Assembly (NCBI RefSeq): GCF_024166365.1
Contig: NC_064835.1
Location: 65,452,607 to 65,516,606, forward strand
DNA length: 64,000 nucleotides
Reading direction: 5' to 3'
Source: Elephas maximus indicus
Lineage: Eukaryota > Chordata > Mammalia > Proboscidea > Elephantidae
Shown: in pieces, positions 10,641 through 22,310 of the stretch
Layout: each line of letters opens with the position of its first letter
Numbering within the stretch: position 1 is the first letter of the stretch
Position numbers and translations under genes: made by a program
Notes under the pieces: generated by a model
Databases searched by the model: none
Told to the model about the DNA's origin: nothing
Seen by the model: only the letters and a program-made list of their open reading frames with translations

Positions 10641-11769
10641 GTTTTTCCAGACTAAGTATTTGAGTGAGATTCATGTGCTGGTGGGTCCAGAACCCTGCGA
10701 GTGTGTATGTGTGTGTCCATGTGTGTTTGTATTAGCATTTATTGCTTCCCAGCTAATGGAGACAGCCAACTTGTGATATTTTTGTTTGTTTTGTTTTTGT
10801 ATTGCAAAATCTCTCTTTTCCTTCACTGCTAAAGAGATAGACTGATGTGACTAATTGTGCCATCTTCTTTGCAAGGAGTACAGCTAGAGTACTCCTTAAC
10901 CATGGTTGGGGAAAAAAGAAGAGAGATTTGGGTTTTGCTCATTAAGGGGGCCTCTAATCTTCAAAATGGGTGCTTTTGCAGTCCTTTTCTGAGATTTGTG
11001 GCCATGATGTCCTCTCTTGACAGCCTCCTTTCTGTACACAAACACCATCACTCAATCTCCCCATTTCTGGCAGTCCGTTCACCTGTCATATGGTCTGGTG
11101 TTTTATCTGCCTGTAAGTTTCTATGAAAATAGAGTTTGCATTTTTCCATTCTCCTTATTGCTTTTGGATGAATTCAAGGAAGAGAAGTGGGAAAAAGGTA
11201 ACTTTGAGCAGTGATCTTCAAACTAGATATCCACCCTAATTCCTTTTTTAGGCCTGTTGCACAACTTCATATTTACTGAACTCTGGTTAAATCTGCCATT
11301 TATATCTCATGTCTTTATTATGGGTTTATTTTATTTATTTATTTTTGCCTTTGTTTTTTCCTCAAGATGTGTGCATAGGAAAAAATTTTTGCTAGCCTGG
11401 TGCTACTGAGAAGCAGATTTCAAGACATAGTTAAATGTATTTGCATCAGGGAAAATAGAGACATACCTGGGGAAGACTGGAAGAACAACCAGACCATGAT
11501 GCAAATTTGGCCCTGAGTGGTGCAGAGAGGAAGAGAAGTTGGGTAGAAGTGTCCTAGTCTGCTGTTTGGTCAAAGGAAAGGTCTAGCAAAGCCACTGGGG
11601 AACCCCCATTTCCCAGGAATGGAACTTCCTTAACATTTCTGCTATACTTAGTCATTGGCTGGGAGCAGGAGGTATGGCCTTGGCACAAATGTGCTGATGA
11701 ATTTCTAGCATGGAAGTGGGACCATTACACTCCCCATAGACAGAGGTCTGCACTCTCATGGTAGCCACA
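10641..11769. other. No gene; unidentified repeats possible
   Basis: No coding region I trust. A GT-rich stretch lies at ~10,698-10,730. The block 11,380-11,765 reads like an old interspersed repeat (tggtgcagagaggaagagaag), but I cannot name it. Confidence 0.4.
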
Positions 11770-12475
11770 ATTTCTTTGCTTTGCATTTCTGAAAATGTTT
11801 TTGTTTCAGCCTGATATTTGATAGTTCAGAGGGGTATAGAATTCTAGATTCCAAATATTTTTCTCTCAAAACTTCAAAGGAATTGGATCTATTGTCTTCT
11901 AGAATCCAGTTGCTGATGAGAAGGCTAATGCCAATCTGACTTCCAATTTCTTTCTTTTTCTTTTTTTACTGAGGTGAAATTCACGTAACCTAAAATTAAC
12001 CATTTTAAAGGGAACAGTTCAGTGACAATTAGTATGTTCACAATGTTGTACAACCACTACCTCAATCTAGTTCCAAAGTGTTTTCGTTACCCCAAAAGAA
12101 AATTACATACCTATTAAACAACAACTCAACTTGCACTCTATCTCTATGGATTTACCTATTCTGGATATTTCCTATAAATGGAATCATGCAATATGTGACC
12201 TTTTGTGTCTGGCTTCTTTCATTTAGCATAATGTTTTTGAGATTCATCCATGTTGTAGCAAGTATTAGTACTTCATTCCTTTTTAGGTCCACATAATATT
12301 CCGTTATGTAGATACTCCACAGTTTACCCCTTTCTCTGTTGATGCACATTTGGTCCGTTTCTACCTTTTGGCTATTGTGAACAGTGCTGCTGTGAATACG
12401 TGTGTAAGTGTACTTGTTTGAGAATCAAACAGTTCTTTTGGGTATATATCTAGAAGTAGAATTGCTGGATCATAA

Positions 12476-12634
12476 GGAAACCCTGGTGGGGTAGTGGTTA
12501 AGTGCTATAGCTGCTAACCTAAAGGTCGGCAGTTCAAATCCACCAGGTGCTCCTTGGAAACTCTATGGGGAGGTTCTACTCTGTCCTATAGGGTCGCTAT
12601 GAGTCAGAATCGACTCTACAGCACGGGGTTTTAT
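12476..12634 (+). mobile_element. AfroSINE, short form
   Basis: Head ggaaaccctggtggggtagt, B-box-like GGTCGGCAGTTCAAATCC, no middle segment, tail gcacggggttttat. It interrupts the L1 tail between gctggatcataa and ggtaattctatg. One of the least diverged copies here. Confidence 0.94.
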
Positions 12635-12716
12635 GGTAATTCTATGGTTAACTTTTGAGGAACCATCAAACTACTTTTCACAGTGGATGCACTGTTTTAC
12701 ATCTCTATCAGCAATG

Positions 12717-12753
12717 AGTTGAAATTGACTCAATGGCAGTGGGCTTGTGAGTT
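12717..12753 (+). mobile_element. 37-bp AfroSINE tail with its own TSD
   Basis: The body end gaaattgactcaatggcag plus tail is bracketed by a perfect 10-bp repeat, atcagcaatg (12,707-12,716 and 12,754-12,763). It is therefore an independent, severely 5'-truncated insertion rather than debris from the copy 80 bp upstream. Confidence 0.8.
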
Positions 12754-13560
12754 ATCAGCAATGTATGAGCGTTCCAATTTTTCCACATTCTTGTCAACAT
12801 TTTTTTTTTAATTTTTAGCCATCTTAATGGGTATAAAGTGGTACCTCATTATCTGACTTCTGATTTTTAAAGAATCTACCTCTCTTTCATACACACACAC
12901 ACACCTTTACATATACTGTCTTCAGTATGCAGAAATTTGATAAAGATGTATGCGACTATCAGCACTATGTGAACTTTTTTAATCTGAAAACTATGTTTCT
13001 CTTCTACCCTGGGAAAGTTTTTTTACATTATTTATTTGATGTACTTTCTCTGTTTCCTCTCTCTGGAATGTCTATTGGGCAGATATTTGTGTTTCTGGAT
13101 TGATCTTTAATGCCTCTTATTTTTTTCTGTCAGGTATTCCTCTCTTTGTTCTTTTGCCTGATATTCTGGGAAACTTCTTCGACTTTATACTCCAATTATT
13201 CTAGTAATTGTTTTCTAATTAATTTTATAATTGCTTCTATTTAGTAGCCTCCTTTTCTCTTATTTTTATCCATATTCATATGGCATCCTCAAAAACTCTG
13301 AGGACATTAATTAGAAGACTGTTTGTTTTGTTTTCCTCTTTTCACTCAGTTGTCTGTTTCTTTTGGAGTGATTTGTTCTGTTTGTATATCTTTGACATTT
13401 TGTACTCAGTTGTTCATCTTTTATCTGCTGTTTGTCAATTTCTATATAATAATGGGGAATGGTGTTGATTTTTCTCCAGAGATCCTTTCTGTTTCCTTTG
13501 CTTATGTAGGGATGTGTTTATTTTTTTCCAAGTCTCTCCCAGGAATGTGTTTGCTTACTG

Positions 13561-14190
13561 GGAGCTTTGCACATAGCATAAGGCAGGGCTCAGCCACAGG
13601 CACACTGCTTTTTTTGACTAGCAGGTAGAGAGCCAGCCAGTCTTTAGGCCCCAAATACAGAAATGGAGGGCTTTACTCTCTCCCTCCCCCCACCCCAGGT
13701 GCTGAGACTCACCCTGGGAGCTCTGGTTGGTCTCGGGAAGCTTAATGTCTTTAGAGAAGAGGCGCCTAGATTTTAGCCCAAAGGGAAATGCTGGGCTTAC
13801 TACAATTTATCTTTTGACAAAAGGTATGAAAAGCGTAAGTGAGAGGGGGGTACTTTGAATTAAGTCTTTCATTTTGGGACTCTCCTTTGTATCTCTGCTC
13901 TCCTTCATACCTGCCAAGTGTAGCCTGGTTCTGGAGCCTCTCAGGGTTGTCTTGGGGCCATTAGCTATCTCCTCTGCTGCTCTTTCCTTTTGCATATTCT
14001 GAGATGTTTTGTTTCACCCTGTTTATTCATCAAGTAGCTTATATTCTCTTTTCATCTGCAAAAAATTTGTTGGAACAGCTCACCTACCAATGGTCCCTGT
14101 TCTACTTTTTTCTATAAATTTATTCCCTCACAATCACTTTATTGGAGCCTCAGGTGAAAGGGAAAAAAAAAAAAATTCTGTGTTCAGTCT
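13561..14190. other. No gene or recognised repeat
   Basis: Contains an A-run at 14,162-14,175. Short open frames on both strands show no motif. Confidence 0.45.
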
Positions 14191-14194
14191 GCCA

Positions 14195-14722
14195 ATTTGA
14201 ACTTCAAAATATCCATGCCCATTTGTTTATATGTTGTCTTTGGCTACTTTCATGCTATAAGAGCAGAGTTGAGTACAGGCATTCCCCAGATTATGAACAA
14301 GTTCCATTCCTAAATCTATCTTTAAGCCAAATGTGTATGTAAGTCAGAACACTTAGGTACGGTTAGTATCTAACATCAGTTAGTCAAATGTTTGTCTTAG
14401 TATATACTATATAGTGTACCTTTCTATTCATAAACACTAAAAAAACACTTCCAGATACACTAAAATATTGTTAACATAATGATACAGTAATAATAATAGT
14501 AATGTTTTAATTTAAGTAGTGTCCATTTGTTATTATGAATCATTTTATGTACCTTGAATTTTTAATATAATTGGCTTTACTGGGGTTGATTCGTAACTAC
14601 GGGTTACATGTAAATCAGACATTTGTAATCCCAGGACTGCCTGTAGTTACAACAGAGACCACAGGGCCTGCAAGCCTAAAATATTTACTATCTGGCCTTT
14701 TAAGAAAAAGTTTGCTGACCTT
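14195..14722 (+). mobile_element. hAT-like non-autonomous DNA transposon, split
   Basis: The two halves, 14,195-14,275 and 14,644-14,722, match one common mammalian non-autonomous hAT-type repeat: 'gcccatttgtttatatgttg...agagcagagttgag' then 'gttacaacagagacc...aaaatatttactatctggcc...gtttgctgacc'. Joined across the insert the motif gagttgagTAgtt is continuous. Family named by recall; orientation is arbitrary. Confidence 0.6.
14276..14643. mobile_element. TA-flanked inverted-repeat element (Tigger-like MITE candidate)
   Basis: 368 bp, starting CAGGC and ending GCCTG, flanked by TA on both sides (14,274-14,275 and 14,644-14,645). The outer ~20 bp form imperfect inverted repeats (caggcattccccagattatg versus the reverse complement of the right end, caggcagtcctgggattaca). 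TA duplication and the inverted ends suit Tc1/mariner-Tigger type. No transposase ORF. Confidence 0.7.
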
Positions 14723-15377
14723 TCCTTTAGAAAAATTATCTTTAAGAGCAATTAAAATAATAATAATGAAAGCACGCCTCTATATTTACCTTTTTTAAAG
14801 AAAAAATCATTTCTGGAGCTATTTCTTTCTATAGATCAAAGTTTCTGTCTAGTATCATATTCCTTCTACCCAAAGAACTTCCTCTAACATTTATTGTAGC
14901 ACAGGCCTGTTGGCATTGAATTCTCTTATCTGTTGCTTTTCTGAAAAATTTTTTATTTTTCCTTTATTTTTGAAAAATATTTTCACAGTGTGTGGAATTC
15001 TGGATCGACATTTTTTCCCCCAGTATTTTAAATATGTTGCTTCACTTGCTTCCACTTACATAGTTTCTGACGAGATTCTGCTCTAATTCTTACCTTTGTT
15101 CCTTTGTATATAGTGTGCCTTTCTTTCCCTCCTTCTTCTCCCCCCAACGAGCTACCTTCAAGATTCTTTTTATCTTTGTTTTTTAGCAGTGAGACTTTGA
15201 GGTATCTAGGTGTTTTTTGTTCATTTTTTGATATGTATCCTGCCTGGAATTCTGAGTTTCTTGAGTCAGGTTTGGAGAATTTTTGGAGAATTTTTGACCA
15301 TTACCTCTTAAAATATTTCTTCTTCCCTGTTCTCTTGCTCTTCTTCTTCTCAGATTTTTACTACGTGTGGGTGGACC

Positions 15378-15406
15378 AGAGCCCTGGTGGTGCAGTGGTT
15401 AAGAAC
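15378..15406 (+). mobile_element. AfroSINE head fragment
   Basis: agagccctggtggtgcagtg followed by gttaagaac is the first ~29 bp of an AfroSINE, cut off at a T-run where the RTE insertion begins. No body remains. Confidence 0.75.
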
Positions 15407-15433
15407 TTTTTTTTTTGTTTGCTATTTTGTCTC

Positions 15434-16558
15434 GTTGGTCTTACAAAATTCTGTCATGTGATTTCCAGCATCGTTTCTATCACCAAGGCCATATTTTCCA
15501 ACTACCGATCCTTCTTTTTTGTTTCCAGCTTTCACATTCTAATCACCAGTAATTATCAATTCATCCTGATTGCATGTTTGATCAATTTCAGACTGCAGAA
15601 TTTGGTAAAAATCTTCAGTTTCTTCATTTTTGGCTTTAGTGGTTGGTGCATAAATTTGAATAATAGTCATTTTAACTGGTCTTCCTTGTAGGCGAATGTG
15701 TATTATCCTATCACTAACAATGTTGTACTTCAGCATAGATCTTGAAATGTTGTTTTTGATGATGAATGCAGTGCCATTCCTCTTCAAGTTTTCATTCCTG
15801 GCATAGTAGACCATATGACTGTCTGATTCAAAATGGCCAATACCCGTTCGTTTCAGCTCACTAATGCCTAGGATATCGATGTTTAGGCATTCCATTTCAT
15901 TTTTGATGAGTTCCAGTTTTCCTAGATTCAACAAAAAGAAAACAAAAATCTTCATGACTGAACCAATAGGAAACATCATGATAAGTGGAGAAAAGGTTGA
16001 AGTTGTCAAGGATTTCATTTTACTTGGATCCACAATCAACACCCATGGAAGCAGCAGTCAAGAAATCAAACAAATCTGCCATAAAAGACCTCTTTAAAGT
16101 GTTAAAAAGACTAAGGTGCGTCTGACCCAAGCCATGGTGTTTGCAATCACCTCATATGCATGCGAAAGCTGGACGATAAATAAGGAAGATCAAAGAAAAA
16201 TTGATACCTTTGCATTGTGATGTTGGTGAAGAATATTAAATATACCATGGATGCCCAAAAGAACGAACCAATTTGTCTTGGAAGAAGTACAACCAGAATG
16301 CTCCTTGGAAGCATTCTGTACGTCTCACATACTTTGGACATGTTATCAGAAGGGATCGGTTCCTGGAGAAGGACATCGTGCTTGGTAAAGTAGAGAGTTA
16401 GTGAAAAGAAGACCTTCAACGAGATGAATTGACACAGTGGCTGCAATAGTGGGCTCAAGCATAACAAGGATTTTGAGAATGGTGCAGGATTGAGCAGTGT
16501 TTCATTCTATTGTACATAAGGTCGCAATGAGAAGGAACTGGCTCGACAGTACCTAACA
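15434..16558. mobile_element. RTE (BovB-type) copy with 5' inversion
   Basis: The left part (15,434-15,930) is RTE endonuclease on the minus strand: an open stretch at 15,539-16,042 encodes GISELKRTG, a YYARNENLKRNGTAF block and IQIYAPTTKAKNEE, ending at the TGD catalytic block. From ~15,931 the orientation flips: a C-terminal coding and 3' end segment on the plus strand runs to the terminus ctcgacagtacctaacaac plus (AAC)n. RT core sequence between the two is missing. The layout is that expected of twin priming. Confidence 0.85.
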
Positions 16559-17621
16559 ACAACACTTTGTCTTGGTCTTTTTTCTCTTTGTGTTTAAGTT
16601 TTGGTAATTTCGGTTGACTTTTCTTCAAGTTCACTCATTCTTTACTCAGCTATGGCAAGTCTACTTTTAAGCCTGTTTAAGGAATTCTTTGTCTCTGATA
16701 TCATGTTTGTTTGTTTTATTTCTAGCCTTTCCATTAGACCCTTACTTATAGTTCCTATCTTTCTGATGATGTTTCCCATTGGTTTGTGCATATCGTTCAC
16801 TTTTCCACTATATCATTTAACTTAGTGATCCTAATTGCTTTTAAAGTTCCTAGTTCCAACATCTGGACCATCTCTAAGTTTGGTTTTGTTGAATGCTTTT
16901 TCTCTTGACAATGGATTTTTCCCCTTGTTTTGTATTCTCCATAATTTTTTCATCAAATGCCAGACACGTGTAGAAACATAAAGACTAAGATAAACAGCAT
17001 TTATGCCTGGAAATGGGCACATATTATTATGGAGGATAAGCCTAGTCAGGAGTTGAAACTGGTTTGGGTTTTGTTGTTGCTATGGTTACTATCAGTGCAC
17101 TCACAGGCTTCCAGTTCCTCTAGTGGTGGGCTACTGTTGCCTTGTGTTAGGTGGGAGCTAGGATATAAGAGGGGTTTTCTCATATAAATGCTTCACTCTC
17201 AGCTTTCAGCCATTCCTGCTTGCCTGTACCATTGGGGGTGGAGTCTCTCTTTCCACATGCTTGCTCCTCCCTCAGTGGTAGAGTATTGTTCTTTATTACT
17301 CTGTGCTAGGCTTGTGTTAGGGACAGGGAGTAGTTCTCCGTTATTCAGGCTTAGGGAGGGTTTGTTTTTTTTTTTAATTTTTTTAGGGGGACCCTGTGTT
17401 CCCAGGCCTCAGAGATAGGGTTTTCTCAGTGTTTCTACTTCTCTTCCTTGTGGCAGCCAAACTCTGTGTTATATCTGTGGGTGGGTATAAAAGAGTTTAC
17501 TGCCCCTCCTCCAGCTGTAGGAGACCTCTGAGGGGTGTTGGTATAAGATCTTAGACCCAAGATTGTTTCCTGCCTCTCTGCCCAACAGTACAGCTTTTTC
17601 TTCTACCCTCCCCTTCCTTTT

Positions 17622-17655
17622 AAAATGAGTCTGAATCAACTCAACAGCAATGGCA
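17622..17655 (+). repeat. AfroSINE tail fragment
   Basis: atgagtctgaatcaactcaa followed by cagcaatggcaac matches the 3' body end of AfroSINEs. No head and no TSD seen. Confidence 0.55.
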
Positions 17656-17960
17656 ACAGCAATGGGTCCCTTCTTTTTGCCACAGTGAATCTTTATCTGC
17701 ACCCTAAGTATGACAGCCTTTGTTGTCTCTCCTCTAGCAGCTTAAGGTATATGCTTAGTAGGAGAGAACGTCTGGGAAAGCAGGTAGGCCTTTGTGTCTC
17801 TCTCCCCCTGCAGCCTATGACCATCCCTTCTGAGCCCTGTGGGTGTGAGGGTTTGCTGCCCCTCCACCAGCAGCCTAAGGTTTTTGCTTTACACAAGAAG
17901 AGGGTCTGGAAACCTGCCACCCCCACAATAATGCTGAGTAACCATCTCCAACTTCAGTGA

Positions 17961-18665
17961 CCTATGACCCTAATGCTGTATTTCTATGTTCAAAGGTCTA
18001 TGGATTGGTTGTGGTATGGCTGAGGTAGGCTGGATTCCAGGCTTCTGGTTGGGTTTGGGACTGCTCCATGTTTCTCACACTGTCCTCCTTGCTCTTCTTC
18101 AACATGCCAGGAGTGCTCCTTAGGGTCTTTGCCTTGCTATTCCCTCTGACTTAAGCACTTTTCCCTCAGATATCTGCATGGCTCACCTCCTCACTTCCTT
18201 CATTTGACTCAAGATGAGGATGGATTGATTCTGAGGTATGTGTGTGGTATACAAATTAGCTAATCTTGATGCCTGGTTAAAAAATTAAGAAACCATATTA
18301 AATTTAAATGAAAATTAATACAAGCATAGTTCATTACAAATCCAGGGTGGACATTTTTGATTGGTGTACAGCTTTTAATTAACATGCATCTGCTAAATAG
18401 AATGAGATAAGACCAAAAGTGCCAACTGAGGTACAAATTATTAATTTCTCATTTTTGCTACTGTATTTGTAGCCCCAAACAGCAACTTCTGCTCCCTTCT
18501 AAACTTTTCCAGGTGTCCTATGTTAGTTTAAAAAAAAAAAATTTTTTTTTTTTCATATATATGTGTATTTTGCTTTCTCATAATGGTTGTGTTGTGTTGG
18601 ACTTTATTGCCACTGATGGAAATTGAAGAGGATGTAATAAGCCTCTTTTGGACCCTTCTAATTTT
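17961..18665. other. No gene or recognised repeat
   Basis: AT-rich, with an A-run then T-run at 18,530-18,553. No credible coding sequence. Confidence 0.45.
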
Positions 18666-18677
18666 TTTTAATTCTCT

Positions 18678-18875
18678 AGATGGTGCAAACAATTAACACG
18701 TTCAGCTGTTAATTGAAAGATCGGTTGTTCAAGTGCACCCAGAGGCACCTTGAAAGTAAGGCTTGGAGATTTGCTTTGAAAAATCAGCCACTGTTAAAAC
18801 GCTATGGATCACAGTTCTACTCTGACACACATGGGGTTGCCATCAATCGGAGGGAGTCAACTCGTTAGCAACTGG
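18678..18875 (+). mobile_element. AfroSINE, long form, diverged
   Basis: Lacks the usual ggaaaccctgg start but has the agatcggttgttcaagtgc B-box region, the long-form middle block (agatttgctttgaaaaatc) and the catggggttgcc...gcaactgg end. Perfect 12-bp TSD ttttaattctct (18,666-18,677 and 18,876-18,887). Confidence 0.9.
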
Positions 18876-18951
18876 TTTTAATTCTCTCAGATTCGATTCC
18901 TGCAGACTCCTGCGAAATTGGCATTTAAATTGCTGAAAATGCTCCATGTTG

Positions 18952-18965
18952 CCAGCAGATGGCGC
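18952..18965 (+). promoter_or_regulatory. CTCF-binding motif
   Basis: CCAGCAGATGGCGC fits the CTCF core (CCASYAGRKGGCR) with no mismatch, in non-repetitive sequence 76 bp from an AfroSINE. CTCF binds this core as an insulator and loop anchor. Orientation is plus. Binding in cells is inferred only. Confidence 0.6.
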
Positions 18966-19364
18966 CCCCACTGAACCCAGGCTTTTCCCGGGGGTGCATT
19001 CTGGAGTCCAGTGGTGCTTTGATTTGGGAAACATTTGCCCAGGTTTCCGGTTATCATATTTCCATAACAGGCATCTGTCTGACTGGCATTTCCTGGCATG
19101 CACCCACCTTACCATATTTCTTTGTAGGATGCGTTTGGCTTGCAGGAAAGTTTCAGTTATTTATCGTTTCACACCATGAGGTAAATTCAGATTTCCTTAG
19201 CTTGGAAATCAAGCTAAGCTGAGTGATGAAAATAAACATGTTCTTGAGTAAGTCTACATGGATATTGCTGTTCTACTAATAGGGTGTTAATTAGTAAAGA
19301 GCACTTAACTTTTTTACTGCCAACCTAAACAAGTTGGCTTTTGTTTTTGGCTGTGGGCCCTACA

Positions 19365-19560
19365 ACTGGATCTCAAACTGCTTTGCAAACACTAATTAAA
19401 TACTTCAGTGCACATCAAAGTAGTAGGAACCACCAAGCCCTTTTCTAGAAGGTGGAAAACAGATGCCCTAAGCCAATTCAGGACTTAACTAAGGCGAGGA
19501 CCCAGCTGGGCCTGGGTTTAGAGTTCTGTCCGGATCCTAAGACTCGCTGTACCCATTTCC
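19365..19560 (+). repeat. Possible ancient amniote repeat remnant
   Basis: The order ggatctcaaactgctttgca, cagatgcc, acccagctgggcctgggttt resembles a deep vertebrate CR1/SINE 3' region. The resemblance is weak and from memory. Confidence 0.25.
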
Positions 19561-21762
19561 CCAAACCTCTCTAGCGAGTCATCTCGTTTTAGCCAGACAG
19601 TGGATGCCTCATCCTTTGCCAGCAACTACAGTGTCTGAATTTTCCAGGATGGTGCTGATTTCGTGCCTTGCCTGTTCGTCCCTATCGATGCTATGACCTG
19701 TCCACCCATGTCTCCTAACTCCTACTTCAGAAATGTGATCTCCAAGAGAGAGTGGTTCGCAACATTTGATGCACAGACTCGGCCTAGTTGGGGAGGACAT
19801 TTCTCAGTAACTACTCAGCTGTAAGTAGATTTCCCACAGTCAGCCAATGTCCTTTTCTTGTCATTTTACCATAGTGGGACTCTGGAGGGCTTGGGGGGCT
19901 CTAATGTGGAAAAATTCCAGGCTCTGGGAAGAACAAAAGGCTTATTCCGTTCTTGGAGTGTTTCTCTCTCTGGCTCCAAGAAGTAGAACAAATAGCACAA
20001 GGGCGCCTAGAAGCAAGGAGGCTCCCCACCCCCTGCACATTCCATAATGGTGTGCCCCAGGCAAACTGTTCAGCTCTGCTCTACTCTACCCAGGAGCAGT
20101 GGCTCACAGATAAGCCGGGCCAGGTTCACGGAGAAGGGGGTGAACCACCTCCCACACCCAGACTGGCCAGGCTGTCAGGAGTGTGCCCAGCAGAGTAAAC
20201 ACATAGTAGTTCCTTTCTATCTACTGCAGACACATCCTAAAGTTACAAATGGGGGTTTTAGGGGGGCCTGCAACCAGCCCTGGATTTCACTACCTGGCTT
20301 CCTGGTGTGATGTCAGGCTGACCTGTCCAGCTGTGACAGGCACTGAGAGTGAGTTAATTACTCCACTCTGCTGAGTTGGTAGAAGGTTACCAGAAGAGGT
20401 TTCGTACCAGATGAATCCTATAGACTCAGGGTGTGACTAGACATGTGTAGCTCATGACTGACTCCTCCCCCAAGAAAACCCTCTACCTTTTGTTAATCGA
20501 GCAAGGGGAGATTGAGAGGAATCCTGATCTCCAGCCTGATGCTCTGGGAGGGCTACCTAACTGAAGTAAAGACTTTTCCTTACACAGAGAGCCAGGAGCC
20601 TACTATTAGCTTCCTTTCGTCTGCTCTCATTGCTTTCCTCACTTTCCCAGGGTAGAGCAGAACCCTATAAATAATTAACCCTTCACAAGCTGAGTCACCA
20701 GACTTTGGCTAATACAGGATTAGTGAGTTTAGCTGAAGCAGTTCATGTCTATAAATGTCCTTTATTGGTCTCTGGAGCCTTGGGCAATGCCCTGTATGGG
20801 TATCCTGAATCATCAGCACAGCATTCGGATAGGTAAGAGGCTCTTTGGGGCTTTCCAGCCTCTGGATGCACTAGCCTTGCTAGAGATGTGAGGCCATTGG
20901 CATACACTACACATATCTATAGGGATAGGGGCTGGGCTTGAGTTTATAGTATGGAGCATTGAATGAGATTCAGTTATGGAGGCCACTGGACACCAGCTCA
21001 TAGGCCAGACATCTTCCTCCTATACAAATCATGAGCAAGCCTTGGTGACATCATGCCACTTCCTCATCCCTATAGCTACTTCTGGGCATCCTACGAGTGT
21101 TATACAAGGGATAGAATGTGTTCCATTTATTCTGCTAATATATGTTGGGCCAACTGAAAATGAGGAAGGAGGGAAGAGAAACAGAAGTAGGAGAGGAAAA
21201 GAGGCTCCTAGAATTTGGTTAGACCAGAATGTTTATATCCTCCATTCCACTTCATAACACAGCAACCTGAGGATGGCAACAGATGGAGATGGCAGATCTA
21301 GGGACAGAACCCTAGGACATACCCAGCTGTATGATTTTTGTGTATTAATTTATAGCCAATCAGAATTTATTGAGTACCTGCTGAATACCACAGTGCTTGG
21401 CCATGGTACAAATCATCACTAAATGCTGGATTAAAAAACATTTTCAAATATATGCTGATAAGAAAGTAAGGAAAGTATCTAGAGGCCCCAAACAAACAGG
21501 AATAGGAATTCAGAGAGATAAGTGAGAAATAAAGTTAGTGCTAGCTCTAGGGGCTTCCGACAATTCCCCATGACCTGGAACTTCATTTGTAAGGCCACAC
21601 ACAGGGCAGAACATTCTCAATGTGGAACATCACATTGGAGACCCAAATAAGGTGGTGACTTCCAAAGTCTACTCCATCAGTTACAAGAAGCACCAGAGAA
21701 AATATTGATCCCACAAGAAAGGAGGCAGCAAGAATACATGTCTGTCAGCCTTTGCTAGGTAC

Positions 21763-21929
21763 CAAAAAACTAAACCAAACCTGTTGCTATCGAGTCAATT
21801 CCAACTCATGGTGGCTGTATAGGACAAAGTAGAACTGCCTCATGGGGTTTCCAAGGAGTGGCTGGTGGATTCGAACTGTGACATTTTGGTTAGCAGCCCT
21901 ATCTCTTGACCACTACATCACCAGGGCTT
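21763..21929 (-). mobile_element. AfroSINE, short form
   Basis: Minus-strand copy: reads attccaactcatggtggctg through gtttccaagga to the head accactacatcaccagggct. No middle segment. TSD taggtac at 21,756-21,762 and 21,930-21,936 (7 bp). Confidence 0.92.
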
Positions 21930-22110
21930 TAGGTACTGGGGGGAAAAGAATTTATAAATAAAAGCTAGCCTTCCTAAAGTTTGGGGGCTGAATTCAAACT
22001 ACCCAGGTGTTTTGAAGATTCTTAAGCCTCTCTAATTAATAATATTTTGATGTCTGTAATGTAGTTTGCATGCATCCAAAAATTAAGATGGATTGATGTA
22101 TAGATGGATA

Positions 22111-22310
22111 TAATCCATTGCCATCGAGTCAATTCCAACTCATGGTTACCCTATAGGACAAAGTAGAGATGGCCCATAGGGTTTCCAAGGCTGTAAATCT
22201 TTACAGAAGCAAACTGCCACATCTTTCCCTCACAGAGCAGCTGGTGAGTTTGAACTGCTGACCTTTTGGTTAGCAACACAGTGCTTAACCACTGTACCAC
22301 TAGTGCTCCC
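22111..22310 (-). mobile_element. AfroSINE, long form
   Basis: Minus-strand copy with the middle segment (aaatctttacagaagcaaac) present and B-box-like region gagtttgaactgctgacc. Ends at the head (cactgtaccactagtgctcc). Boundaries within a few bases. Confidence 0.9.

Larger units (their letters stand above)
11944..12850 (-). mobile_element. L1 3' end (ORF2 C-terminus), L1MA/MB-like
   Basis: In antisense this matches the end of ORF2 of a eutherian-wide L1: tggatttacctattctggat, gaatcatgcaatatgtgacc and tgctggatcataagg blocks. It starts with a T/pyrimidine run and the 'actgaggtgaaattcacgt' block. A 10-bp TSD, atctgacttc, is at 11,934-11,943 and 12,851-12,860. Two AfroSINE insertions lie inside, which orders events: host L1M, then this tail, then the SINEs. 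Confidence 0.85.
11770..13560 (-). mobile_element. Old L1M-like element, antisense, interrupted
   Basis: Two halves, 11,770-11,943 and 12,861-13,560, flank a later L1 tail. The left half has attgtcttctagaatccagt and the right has tcttttgcctgatattctgg, typical of the antisense of old L1 5' and ORF1 regions. No usable ORF. A short (CA)n lies at 12,890-12,904. Boundaries on the outer sides are approximate. Confidence 0.5.
14810..17960 (-). mobile_element. Old L1M-like element, antisense, interrupted by RTE
   Basis: 14,810-15,377 and 16,560 onward carry antisense wording of an old L1 5'/ORF1 region (ttctcttgctcttcttcttc; ttcttcaagttcactcattc) on either side of SINE and RTE insertions. The right part to ~17,960 is pyrimidine-rich and similar in style, but its end is uncertain. 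No intact ORF. Confidence 0.45.
18888..21755. other. Largest low-repeat stretch; no gene found
   Basis: About 2.9 kb without a young repeat or a convincing ORF. Base composition is higher in GC than the surroundings. Contains a CTCF motif near the left edge and possibly one ancient repeat (19,365-19,560). It could include regulatory or conserved non-coding DNA, which cannot be judged without cross-species alignment. Confidence 0.5.

Noticed and set aside
20640-20760. TATA-like words (tataaataatta) as a gene promoter
   Set aside because: No downstream ORF, exon or CpG island; such words are common in AT-rich DNA.
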